Assembly: GCA_018136815.1 (NCBI GenBank) | Contig: CM030940.1 | Span: forward strand, 2,908,601-2,972,600 | Reading direction: 5' to 3' | Length of the DNA: 64,000 nucleotides | From: Isochrysis galbana | Taxonomy: Eukaryota > Haptophyta > Isochrysidales > Isochrysidaceae | Shown here: in pieces, positions 10,426 to 19,895 of the stretch | Layout: the number at the start of each line of letters is the position of its first letter | Numbering within the stretch: the stretch's first letter is position 1 | Notes under the pieces: model-generated | The model's input: only the letters and a program-made list of their open reading frames with translations | Database searches by the model: none | What the model was told of the DNA's origin: nothing | Made by a program: the position numbers and the translations under genes

Positions 10426-10747
10426 TCCGCCTCGCCTCGGCCGACGGCAAGAAGATTCGTCCAAAACATTCTCCGGTCCCAAGATATCTCGTGGGGGGTC
10501 TCTCCGCGCTCCGCGAGGGAAAGGACGCGATCTCGCTCCGAGATCGGCCTCGCGCCCTCCCACGCTGCCCCGCCGTGCCCTCGGTCCCTCGCCCCCCCCG
10601 CGGCAGGTTCGTTCCCTCGGCGTGCCGTCCTTCGCCTCCGGCCGTTATATTAATCCCCCCTCTTCGTCTTACGCCACCGCGCGCCCATCTACGAGTCTGA
10701 GCCCAGTCCAGTCATCACCGGTATCACCAGTCTCCATCGCTACGACG

Positions 10748-11038
10748 ATGGAGGCGCAGTTCTCCGGTTCTTCCCCACTTTCTTTCGAGTCCGAGTCCAA
10801 GCCTGTTTTGAGCAAACCCCGTTCTGAGCCATCCGAGTCCGAGTCCGAGTCCGAGTTTACAATGTCACCGAGCCCTACCACGCGGTCGACCGCAGGATTA
10901 ACGGAGCTCCAGCCACCCACTGAGCCTCCGACGACCACTCCTTCCGAGGGAGTGTTCACCTTCGGTCCTCCACGCCCCGAGTCTGAGTCATTTGGAATCT
11001 CCGGTGGCGACCCATTGGATGCATCGGTGGATCGATAG
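10748..11038 (+). CDS. Possible Ser/Pro/Glu-rich ORF, unknown
   Basis: A 96-aa frame beginning MEAQFSGSSPLSFESESKPV, dominated by Ser, Pro, Glu and Thr and partly created by tandem GAGTCC hexamers (10790-10860). No domain. It may be a disordered protein exon or a gag-like transposon piece; the minus strand is equally open here (Asp/Ser-rich), so coding status is doubtful. Confidence 0.2.
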   Translation: MEAQFSGSSPLSFESESKPVLSKPRSEPSESESESEFTMSPSPTTRSTAGLTELQPPTEPPTTTPSEGVFTFGPPRPESESFGISGGDPLDASVDR

Positions 11039-11039
11039 A

Positions 11040-11385
11040 AGAGCACCTACTTGCGGAACGCCCCCCTCGCTCCAGGATGTACCGAGCCTGCGGCGCCAGG
11101 TCGAGCTCCTGCACCGACTGAGTCGAGCTCCACTCCTTGTCGGCCATCTCGACCAGCTCGCGCAGCAGCTCGCGCAGGTCGTCCGCGCATTCCTCGCACT
11201 AGTCCTCGTCCTCGCCAATCTCCTCCTCAGTCTCCTCGTCAGTCCCCTCCTCCTCCTCGTCGTCAGTCTCCTCGTCCTCGCTGACGTCGCTGGCGTCACT
11301 GCCGCCGTTCCAGTCGTCTCCCGAGTCTTCGGTCTCCTCCTCGGCATCGGTCTCCCCGCCTCGTCGTCAGACACGCCACTCGCTA
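11040..11385 (-). pseudogene. Acidic coding relic abutting the LINE fragment
   Basis: Read on the minus strand, one frame gives a long Asp/Glu-rich run (EDEETDDEEEEGTDEE-like, about 11215-11340), interrupted by a TAG near 11210, then CEECADDLRELLRELVEMADKE. The acidic pattern looks like a former protein segment rather than GC noise. It begins exactly where the LINE RT fragment stops (about 11385), so it is either the insertion target or another element joined to it. Confidence 0.35.
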
Positions 11386-12217
11386 TGTTGAAGGGGAAGC
11401 TTCTTCCCCCATTCGCCTTTATGTAGCGGATTGGTTTTGCCTCGGAGTTCGTGAGCGCCTTCGCATATCTCTTGAAGTTCTCCCCGAATTTTAATTTTTC
11501 AAGGACCAAGTGGTAAAACTCCCAGTTGACCCTGTCGAAGGCCTTTTCCCAGTCGAGCGCTAGGCTACCGCGCTGTCCCTCCCTTTCGCGGGATTTGTGC
11601 GGGATGTCTGTTGTGTTGGCCCAAATTCGTGGTTGTGTTGGTTATGTTGGGCCTCTGGGGCCGATGTCTTGCTGATCGTTCCGGCGCCCGAGGCGCGGTC
11701 GTCCGCCTGTCTCTCGGCGTCTCTGGGGAGTGCCTCCCCGGTGTCGTCCTCCCTGCTACCCCTGTCTCCCCTGATGGGGGTCCAAAGCTGCTCCATGTTC
11801 CAATGCTTGTTTTGATGCGACATTTCCCCAATGGGGTCCTGTCTTGTATGGCGCCGGGCCGGCCCCTCGTGCCGGAGCACGAGGGCGGTAACGCGGCTGT
11901 GTAGGGTCCCGGCCCGGAGGCCTTCCCTGTGGGTTCGTCCCTCTGGTGTTCTGTGGCTGGTGTGGCTGTGGATTGTGCTGGAGGTGTGTTGCTTGCTGGC
12001 TGGTGCCAGCATGGCGGCTTTGCACATGTCGTTCATGGTGATGCGCGGGCGCGGCCCGCCGGCTCCTGTGCCCACCTGACTGGGGGGGTCGTCCTGGCGC
12101 GGTCGCTTCGGCGACAGCGGTGTGTCCGTGAGCTCTTCGTCCATCATGGCGAGGGCAGCGGCAGCGAGAGCGGGCGGCGGCGCGCGCTCCATGACCCTAT
12201 CGTTTTAACGATAGTTG
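11385..12217 (-). mobile_element. LINE copy 2: 5' end plus partial reverse transcriptase
   Basis: The minus strand begins with the same 5' hairpin and ATGGAGCGCGC as copy 1, then a 210-aa Pro/Arg/Gln-rich N-terminus (MERAPPPALAAAALAMMDEE, 12192 to 11560). After an internal deletion near 11565, a different frame reads LALDWEKAFDRVNWEFYHLV, the classic LINE RT palm segment, and continues to YIKANGGRSFPFNIASGV at about 11385, where it stops just before the catalytic YxDD region. Endonuclease, RT start and RT end are all missing. A dead copy, useful for reconstructing element order: hairpin, basic ORF start, (EN), RT, CCHC, 3' UTR. Confidence 0.85.
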
Positions 12218-12554
12218 TCCTGTTTGATGTTTATGTGACGTAAAAGAAAATAAATGTAGCGCCGTTTTGAGTTTTGATCATTTTTTGAAATTCGGCGACG
12301 GGAAACGGCCTATATCCTATATACCGTATAGAAAAGAAAGGGATTATACTTGTACTTGTAGCAATAAAATGGGAGATTATACTGGTAGAATAGGGGCTTT
12401 TACTCCTAGATAGAGAGCGAGCGCCACCCCCCAAACTTGCAGCCCACTTCTCGAGAGGGCCCAAACTTGTGACGCGCTCGAGAAGCGGCCCAAACTTCTA
12501 GAAAAAGTTCTAGAAGTATTGGTATTGACCTGGGCCGTAGTAGTAGTAGGTAGC

Positions 12555-12612
12555 GAGTACCTGGTCCGTTGTAGGTGTTAGCCCGGAATCTTCGGATGTT
12601 TTTTATATCAAA
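12555..12612 (+). repeat. LINE 3' tail fragment
   Basis: GTAGGTGTTAGCCCGGAATC followed by TTCGGATGTTTT matches the tail of the LINE copies at 3500-3533, 18300-18335 and 47200-47240. Only the tail is present, as expected for an extreme 5' truncation. Confidence 0.7.
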
Positions 12613-12692
12613 ACGGGGGGGTGCAGGAAAAAAAAACTGGACCTCGGGTTGCACCTTCTTACTAGGGACCTGTCGCATTCACGGTACTCTAC

Positions 12693-15092
12693 TCACGCCA
12701 ACGCCAATACCCCAAACTCTCGCTCCTTGTACGCTACCCCCTTGGTTCCTTTGCCTTCGGTTTTCGGAGCATTCACAGCGCACAAGTGCTCAAATTCCGC
12801 AGCAACCTGCTCGGGATTCGAACGAAACATTTCCAAGCGAGGGATACCGCGCCGTCGCACTACCTCTGCGAGGGCAATAGCTGCGAACGTTGCGACATTA
12901 AGTGACTCAACGACACCGTACATTGGAAGATACGTCACGATATCGGCCGCGGCGATAGCCTGAAAGTGGAAGGGGGAGGAGGGTGTTAAGGAGTGCGCCG
13001 TTCTGAAATGGCAGGCAGTGGCCCGTCACTCAGCTAGTGGCAGCGTTGAGTGTGCGGCCAAGCCGCACCTCACTCGATAGACCTGTCGCCTCGTTACCTA
13101 CCCACAAGGCAATCCTTGGCGCAGAAAGGTCGGCGGTGTCATAAAACGGCTGGCTAGCGTGTGCATGTAGCGCACTGGCCACTGAGACGTAGCCCTCTGC
13201 CTGTAATATCTGACTGCAGTCCAGCGTCGACGAATAAGACCGTACGCGGATCCAAAGCGAAGCACTAGACTGGACGAAAATAGTATAGGGGCCGGGTAAT
13301 AGGGACTAGGGTAAGCTGTAGAAGAGAAAACGAGGTGCGTGGTGCATTAAGGACAAGCCCACACAGAACGATGCCAATTCATCCAAGGCTCTCCTCGCCC
13401 GTTGACTTCGCATCAAGGGTGGAAGCGGGGTCGTACCGATGCTTTGATCATTTCACGGTCCCTTCCATCAAATCGTTTGCAATCGGGCTTTTCTATGATG
13501 ATAGCCTCCGCCAAGCCAAAAGCGTCACATGTGCGGAGCATCGCAGCGATGTTGTGCTTGTGTGAGATGTTCTCCATTACAAGGAGAAGGCCGGGCTGAC
13601 GAGCTTCAGCCACACGTTCGAGGCGCTCGATTCTCGCAAGCGCCTGACGGGGCGCGGGTGCTGTGCGTGCACTCATGGATCGCGCTTGTCCTTCCATACT
13701 ACGTACTGTTTGCCGCTCGACGGAGTCAAGGGCAGCAGCGAGTGATGGCATCAATGCTTGCAAGAGGAGTGGCGAGCAGTTTAAAAGGACTGCTGCTTCC
13801 TTGGCCTTGAAAGTCCCCGACCGCATCCCTGCCAGAAGACTGAGCACTCGAGAAGACTCCATACATGCGCTAGCCAAACGTAACACCTCCGGGAATATGG
13901 TTGCGCCACAGCCACCAGAGCGAGTTCGGCCAGCTGGACCGCAGCAAACGATGGTGTCTCCCATTTGCAAGCACCGCAGAGCACGGGCGGAGGTTCCGTC
14001 AGCACATCGACGTAAGTTGATGCAGATCTGTAAGGTTGTAACTGGCGAGAAGTCGCTTGGTGAAGGAGCTGCAAGGGCATTTATGCTTTCCCCAACGCAG
14101 TCCACAAGGTCGAGAAACGTGACGAAGCTAGAGAGTTGTCTTCGACAGACGAGTCTGCCCTTCACTGTGTATCGTTTGCCCTCTAGCACCTGGCCTCGTT
14201 CTAGCGGCAGCCGGCCCAGTAATGCAACTACTTGTGAGGGAGGAAGCATAGGGCTATTGCATTCTTGCCAGCAACATAGATCAGAATCTTCGTCATCGCC
14301 ATGGTAATTGCCGTCGGCAGCACCATGAGCAAAGGCATCCAGGAAGGCCTCTTGGCCGCCAGTAACCGCACAAGCTGCAGGTGCCTGCGAGGCGCTACAG
14401 CCAGCAGCCGTTGCGCGGAAGCCGACCAGCGGAGCGACTAGAGACCACCATGCACTGATCATATCTAGGGCATGCGACCTCGCCTGGCCCTTGCCTTCAC
14501 GCTCCAACTTTGATGCATCCAGCATCTGTGCAAGCACTTCAGCAGTGTTGCATGGGTGCAGTATGCAGCAAGGCCCACCCAGTACCGGGTGCTCCGCCTG
14601 TGTGACAATATTTGGCGGGAGCTGAGCACCGCCGCTCATACCAGCACATTGCTGGATGTATGCGCTCGCCTCACTTGTGCCCCACGCCCTCCAGCTGTCG
14701 GCTGCGCTGTTGCCGAGCAGGATCAAAACGGGCGTGCGGTATGTCTGGGAGAAGGCGATGTGCAGTCTGAGGGTGTCGAGGGTCAGAGTCGGAGGGGCGG
14801 GCAGTAGTGCTGGATCATCAGGTTCCGAGTGCAGCTCCTCGATCAGCACGCTCTCGCCTTGGGGATGTGCTGCCTGTGAAAGGCGTGCGGGCGGCCGCAC
14901 CGCCATCTGGCTCGAGGCGAGGTAGCCTACGGGCGGCGGAAAGGCGGAGGCGGAGTGGGGCGGGTTCACCCACGCCCAGCTCAGTTCCTCTGAACTCCTC
15001 TGAATCGCGAAGGACCGCGCGAGACCCTCGAACTCGTCAGCAGTCAGCCGGACCATCTGAGCACTGGCTCGGGGCACGCCGCTATTCGCCAT
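12693..15092 (-). CDS. ATG10-like E2 / OB-fold / TrmH (SpoU) RNA methyltransferase fusion
   Basis: Three exons on the minus strand: 15092-13437, 13269-13069 and 12959-12693, both introns GT-AG and phase 0, giving 707 aa. Residues about 15-226 are ATG10-like, the E2 that conjugates ATG12 to ATG5: HIAFSQTYRTPVLIL, VTQAEHPVLGGP, catalytic HPC with Cys181 (ILHPCNTAEV) and ISAWWSLVAPLVGF follow the family order. Residues about 300-410 look like a nucleic-acid-binding OB fold (YTVKGRLVCRRQ...FVTFLDLVD...GDTIVCCGPAGRT). From about 500 comes a TrmH/SpoU 2'-O-methyltransferase with all three motifs: MENISHKHNIAAMLRTCDAFG, IALWVGNEATGLSSE (exon 2) and YLPMYGVVESLNVATFAA (exon 3), the SAM-binding trefoil knot. 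No stop separates the ATG10 and OB/TrmH parts. Two separate products by internal initiation remain possible. Domain calls are by eye, firm for TrmH and ATG10, moderate for OB. Confidence 0.85.
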
Positions 15093-15305
15093 CCTCCTCG
15101 CGAGAGCCGTTGGATAGGTAGGAGGAAGCCGGCCTGAAATGACAAAGGATCTCTTTCACTCACTCACCGCAGCGGAGGAGCGATTGCCGGAGTGATAGCA
15201 GCGTGGAGCATCCGGGTGGCCGCTGTGGCGCGTCCGTGCGGCAGGCGGCGGTGCAAGGGCGATGTAAGAGCCTGTTCGGTCAGAGAAGGAAGTCATAATT
15301 AGCAG

Positions 15306-15490
15306 TGTTGGGCGTTTAGTAAGACAGCTCATTTGCTTAGTAAGATCTTACGAAAAATTTGCTCGTAAGACACCCCCAACTGTCTTATTTACGTCGCGCC
15401 GCCGCCTTAGTAAGACAGGGCTCCAAGTGTCTTATTTACGGCGACGGAGTAAGACTTCATAAGACACTGGTAAGACATCATAAGACACTC
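15306..15490. repeat. GTAAGAC motif cluster with hAT-like left end
   Basis: About ten copies of GTAAGAC or GTCTTAT in both orientations within 185 bp, starting from CAGTGTTGGGCGTTTAGTAA, an end typical of hAT MITEs. A matching right end (CCCAACACTG in the proper place) is not visible nearby, so the element is truncated or ends differently. Confidence 0.5.
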
Positions 15491-15946
15491 TGCCCCCCGC
15501 CCCCCCCCTCTCCCCGTGCGCGCCCCCTCTGTGCGCCCCCCCCCCCCCCTGCAAGCGGATCCCCTCCCAAAGCCAGCGCGGGCGCTCTCGCGTGTCAGCC
15601 CGCGCCCGCGACGATACCTTGAGTATTATCATCATTTACCATTTAAAAAAAAATCTTCTTAAAAAACCCCGCTACGTGTGCGGCGTGAGGCAGTGTGCTT
15701 GTGTACCTCCCTACTACCCAACCTTAACCCCTAACAACCCCCTCCCCCTTCCCCAGTTCCCTCGTTAGCGGAGAAGCTGGTTCCGGGGAGGCCGCGCGCG
15801 CTGCTTCGGCCAGGAGTTGGAGAGAAGGGGGCGGGAGACTGTGGCTCGTCCTTTGCTTTCGGTGTTAGCTTTGGTTATTCTCCCTTAAATAATTTAGATT
15901 CCTTTTTTGGTAACTGCTGTGATTCCTACCCAGAGATTTAGCTGCT

Positions 15947-16978
15947 TTAGGTGATGTGTCGTAGGTCTAGCCCCCTTGCCGCTTGCAAGAGGTCCTCCGA
16001 CGTTCCTATGTTGAAATCCCTGTCCACCGTGTACAGCGGGCTTATCATTCTCTTAATGTGTTTGTTGCTCGGGGCGTGTAACCCCATATTCTCCCGTTGT
16101 TTTTTTAGCCTCTGAAAGAAACCGACTTTCGCCGTTACTAACAGGTGATATCTCGTGAGGATCGCTCTTAAGATCGACCTGACGGACCTGCCGTCCGCGT
16201 TGCCATACTGAATGTTATAGAAGTCGGTTAGAATATACCTCCACGCCAAGATACCTAAGTATCCTGAGGAGGGGTGCGGTCTGTCCACCTGATAGCAGAA
16301 AAGACGTTGGGGTATTTCGGATCCCGGCTTAAGGCAAATCCCTAAAAGTCCTTCTATGAATTCAAAGACAGGCTCCGTCGCGATACATGAGGCCAAGTGA
16401 GTGGAACTCTCGGGGGCTATGCCACAAAAGCGGCATGTCGGATCGTCGGCAAAACGGTTCGCCGTAGCTATTCTCCTATGTAGAATATGTTTAAAATGCA
16501 GATAGGAGTCCCTAGGTGTTAACAAATTATATTTGTACAGTTGCGATACTTGTTTCCACTTCCCCGAGAGGACCGGTAACCTTTTCTCCCATCTTAGTGT
16601 GGATTTTTGTGCTTTGGTTTTCCTCAAAGCGAGGAACGCTTTAGTCAAGACCCTGACACTCACATCCTCTAGCGTAGTTTGCGTGCCTTTTAGCGTGTAC
16701 TCTTGAGGTATCGGATACGCTGTTTCCGCCGGGCCGTCGTACGCTCGTCCCCACTTCAGTGGGGTGAATAGCTCATCGGGCAATAGTTGCGGGCTGATCC
16801 GCTCGTGGATGTGGGGCTCTCCCATAACATTAAGTTGGACTTTGTGGTGATCGCCTTTTCGGCGCAGATAGAAGTTATGGTCTTTGTCCACTAGAATGTC
16901 ACCTAGATCATGCGCGTCCGGATCTTCTTGAGGGACTAACTCTTGCTCCTCCGGAGGAGGAGGCACAGCCACAGCCAG
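15947..16978 (-). pseudogene. LINE 3' ORF fragment, diverged lineage
   Basis: An open frame of about 341 aa without a convincing ATG start (the reading begins at a GTG codon in low-complexity Pro/Glu sequence), as expected for a 5'-truncated element. It ends with CRFCGIAPESSTHLASC, the post-RT CCHC motif, and LAWRYILTDFYNIQYGNADG, homologous to but clearly diverged from copies at 2700-3240 and 46340-46950. The 200 aa before the motif (RITP-like thumb and LTPRDSYLHFKHILHRRIAT) are the region between RT and zinc knuckle. The frame is intact, so the insertion may not be old; this is a second subfamily. Confidence 0.75.
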
Positions 16979-16984
16979 CAGAAC

Positions 16985-17429
16985 CGAGAACCGAACAGGA
17001 GGACAGAGACGGAACAGGGGACAGGGGGCACGCCCGCACTCGACAGTTCAAGGGTGGCAAAACAACAAATCCACATCGAATGACTCCAAAATCCATCCCT
17101 CAGCATCTATTCTTAGAGCCCTCGAGGCGTCGGGACGCTCGAGGTCGTCACCCGTGTCGAATCGTCACATCATCACATCAGCCACTACGAGGCGCGTCGA
17201 ATCTCCCCGGAAGGCACCGGGCTGCGAGGTTGCTACCAGGCGCAACAGAGTTGCCAAGTCGGGCAGCTCGAGCAAAGAAGCCCCCATTGCTGCAATGAAT
17301 GGGGAAAATCTCTTCCTCTTGGGGAACGATTGCCCGCGCCTCCCCACTGTTTCGTCAAACTGCATAGCTGCCACCTCTGCTGCACCCCCACCTTGGGAGA
17401 CGGGCTCGCAGAGGGCGCCCCTCGGGGCC
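16985..17429. other. Intergenic, no gene recognised
   Basis: No domain-bearing frame. Contains GTCGAATCGTCACATC-type unique sequence and the beginning of a family B relative. Confidence 0.4.
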
Positions 17430-18027
17430 GTGCGTGAGCGCGTTTGAATGCCGCCGGGGGTGGATTGCGACGAGGCACCGGCGCGCGGCTGGCGCGATTG
17501 GCGTCGCTGGCGCGGCGGATTCTGCTCATTCAGTGTCCTGGCTGGCCCGGACACCGGGCTGATGGCGAAGAAAGCTTTCGCAGCGCGCCCGGGCGCACGC
17601 CTAACTCGGGCGCTCCGGGACCCCTCCGTTGGCGCGCTAGCGAGGGACGCGAGGGGGCGATTTGCGATGAGGCGGCGGCGGGCATGGGGGGCAGTAGGAG
17701 GCGCTCCTGGCAGCCTACGCGCATGGCTGTGGCTGGCCGAGGCACGCTGCGCCGGGGACGCGTCGATTAGCGGCCCGATCTCGCCCGCACTCGCGTCGGA
17801 CGTCGGCCCTCCGCGATAGCGATAGTGATTTCTGGGCCAATTTGCGCGTTTTCTGGTTACGCATCGTTGTGGGGGCTACCGTGGGGGGTCTAGGGCCCAA
17901 AGGGCACCGGATATGTGCTAGTTACACCTATCCGGTCACCATATCCAAAAATCTCGTAATGAATCCTCAATCTTGACTTGGTCAATTTTCACCCTTAGAA
18001 GTTAAAATAGCTGTTTGACCGCCCTAC
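17430..18027 (+). repeat. Repeat family B, diverged copy
   Basis: Shares the GGCGCGATTGGCGT block, the GCGCGCCCGGGCGC core and the terminal TGTTTGACCGCCCTAC (ending near 18027) with the copy at 3755-4497. The middle is strongly diverged. Confidence 0.65.
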
Positions 18028-18189
18028 ATGGGTCAGCAGTTAGCAGGGCAGTGTGCTCTTGGTAAGCCATAAGGCATGCTAGATGCTAGGAGTGTGGGTG
18101 GTTCCTCCCCCACGGCAGCGGAGGAGTGGAGAGGGGGGGGGGGGGATCGTGCCCCGCCCCCTGTGTGAACCAAGTATAAACTTAGTTGT
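18028..18189 (+). repeat. Repeat family A, copy 3 (hairpin end only)
   Basis: About 160 bp of the family end: GTGGGTGGTTCCTCCCCC, a G run and the terminal hairpin CAAGTATAAACTTAGTTG. It begins where a family B copy ends and stops where a LINE 3' UTR begins. Confidence 0.8.
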
Positions 18190-18335
18190 TAGTTGCAAAG
18201 GAAAAGAGAGGACGAAAAGGAACGAGGGGGGGAAGGTAAAGTTGCGGAGGGAAGGGAAGGAAGGGCGGTGTCAGATGCGAGGAAGAGGTTACCGGTCTAG
18301 TAGTAGGTGTTAGCCCTGAACCTCCAGATGTTTTC
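18190..18335 (+). repeat. LINE 3' UTR fragment
   Basis: GGAACGAGGGGGGAAGG ... AGTAGTAGGTGTTAGCCCTG and CCAGATGTTTTC match the 3' UTR at 3410-3533 and 47109-47240. Only the last 150 bp of the element are present. Confidence 0.8.
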
Positions 18336-18725
18336 TTTTACGACTCGTCACGTGCTCGCTAGTAGCCTACAGCCATCCTATGGGCATAGCTAACTATAAC
18401 TGAGGCTGTCCTCGAACAGCGAAGAGGATCAGAGCCACACTCACGGGGCTTCTAAATTTCTAAATTTGTGTGACGTGGACCCCGTTCCTGCTCCCTACGC
18501 TCCCACACCTGCAATCGCTCGTCCCTAAGGGGCGCCGGGTGAGGCGCGCGCGCTGGGGTCTTCCCCCTCCCCCTCTCCCTCTCCCTCCCCTCCCCCTCTC
18601 CCTCTCTCTTCCCCGCCCCTGCCCCGCCCCCTTCCCCGCCCGCCCCCGCCCTCGCCCCCTCTCCCACCGAGGCCAGTGCAGCGTCGGTGCACCGTCACTC
18701 TGCTCGGCCGTTCAGTGTGCGCGCG

Positions 18726-19895
18726 ATGAGCTGGTGGTGCGAGTCGTGCGGGGTCTCTGTACCTAACCGCGCGGGCGCACTCAAACAGCATAATGAGGGG
18801 AAGAGGCACGCGGCAATGCGATTTTACGGCCATCATGAGGCAGGGCCGGTCCGCAATATTGAGCTCAGAAACCCAAGCGGCGAGGTCATTCGGTCGCTGC
18901 GCCCACACGAGGTGCCCGAGACAGCCTCGAACGCCACTCGTGCTGCACGCGACCTTATCAGGCGGAAACTTGTGGTGCACACTGGCGTCGCCTGGCAGAA
19001 TAAGGCATGGGCACTGTTCACTCCCGAGATCTTGTGTGGTGCTGTCCTCCAACTTGATGCCGCACTTCGTCAGGCACCCCTCAGCGGTCAGGGGAGGAGA
19101 GCTGAGGCAGTAAATGGCAGCTCAGAGTCGCATCGAAAAATGGTAGAGGGCGGATGTGAAGTGTCATCGCTCTTCATACTCGCTGTTGCTCAAAGACTTT
19201 CTCACGGCGTCAATGCTCTGCTGTCCCCGACGAGTGATGCTGCTGTGCCAGCACTATCACGTGGGGTAGAGGACATGATCGTACATGACTCGATGGAGAC
19301 AGAGACAGTTCTTCCCATGGAATACGTCAATCTCGACCTCGTGCTGGCCGAACGCAATGGGATGCTAGCTGAGATGTGTATGGTTGCTGCTGTCGATGCG
19401 TTATTTCATTCATTAAGCAACCTGCATGGAGGCCCACCCGAAGCTTCTGCCTGCTCAAAGCATTGTCCGGGTGAGCGAAAACGCCTCACACTGCGTCTCC
19501 GAATGGGAAGGGTGGTACGAGAAAGGAGACATGCTGCACAGCTGACAAAGTCACTTTGTGCAGTACTTGCCATTCCATCGACACCGCTAGGCTTGCGGTC
19601 ACTGCATCTAGAGGCAGCTACCGATGCGTGGCGCGCTGAGGATGCAGCGGCCATCCATTTGGCGTCGACCTCTGCATGGCGAGCTTGTGCCATGGCTGTG
19701 CTCGTGGGTGCTCGCGACACGCGAAGCCCTTTTTACTACCTGCCATCAGCCATTGTCCGCTTAATCCTCGAAATAACCCGCCTATCATCCACTTGCGATG
19801 TCAACTTCGTAATTAATTGTGAGCAAGCACACCATGAGTCCTCGAGGAACACCACGACAGGCATGGACCTCGCTTTCGTGGCATCGTTTGTATGA
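18726..19895 (+). CDS. U1-type (matrin-like) zinc-finger protein
   Basis: Single exon, 389 aa. I chose the ATG at 18726 because the zinc finger begins at once: WWCESCGVSVPNRAGALKQH with Cys5, Cys8, His22 and His28, spacing C-x2-C-x13-H-x5-H, as in the U1 C/matrin-type fingers of RNA-binding and spliceosomal proteins such as WBP4. An in-frame ATG at 18687 would add 13 poorly structured residues. The remaining 360 aa are helical with no recognised domain; the end (SPFYYLPSAIVRLILEI) resembles a short helical packing motif. RNA binding is inferred from the finger alone. Upstream lies a 100-bp pyrimidine-only tract (18556-18660), probably promoter or 5' UTR. Confidence 0.75.
   Translation: MSWWCESCGVSVPNRAGALKQHNEGKRHAAMRFYGHHEAGPVRNIELRNPSGEVIRSLRPHEVPETASNATRAARDLIRRKLVVHTGVAWQNKAWALFTPEILCGAVLQLDAALRQAPLSGQGRRAEAVNGSSESHRKMVEGGCEVSSLFILAVAQRLSHGVNALLSPTSDAAVPALSRGVEDMIVHDSMETETVLPMEYVNLDLVLAERNGMLAEMCMVAAVDALFHSLSNLHGGPPEASACSKHCPGERKRLTLRLRMGRVVRERRHAAQLTKSLCAVLAIPSTPLGLRSLHLEAATDAWRAEDAAAIHLASTSAWRACAMAVLVGARDTRSPFYYLPSAIVRLILEITRLSSTCDVNFVINCEQAHHESSRNTTTGMDLAFVASFV

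Noticed and set aside
12770-12850. tRNA-like GGATTCGAAC element
   Set aside because: It lies inside the third exon of the fusion gene and has no matching acceptor stem or A box.
13413-13436. Natural stop of the methyltransferase after KASVRPRFHP
   Set aside because: TrmH motifs 2 and 3 are found in two downstream exons joined by proper GT-AG sites, so this end is intron read-through.
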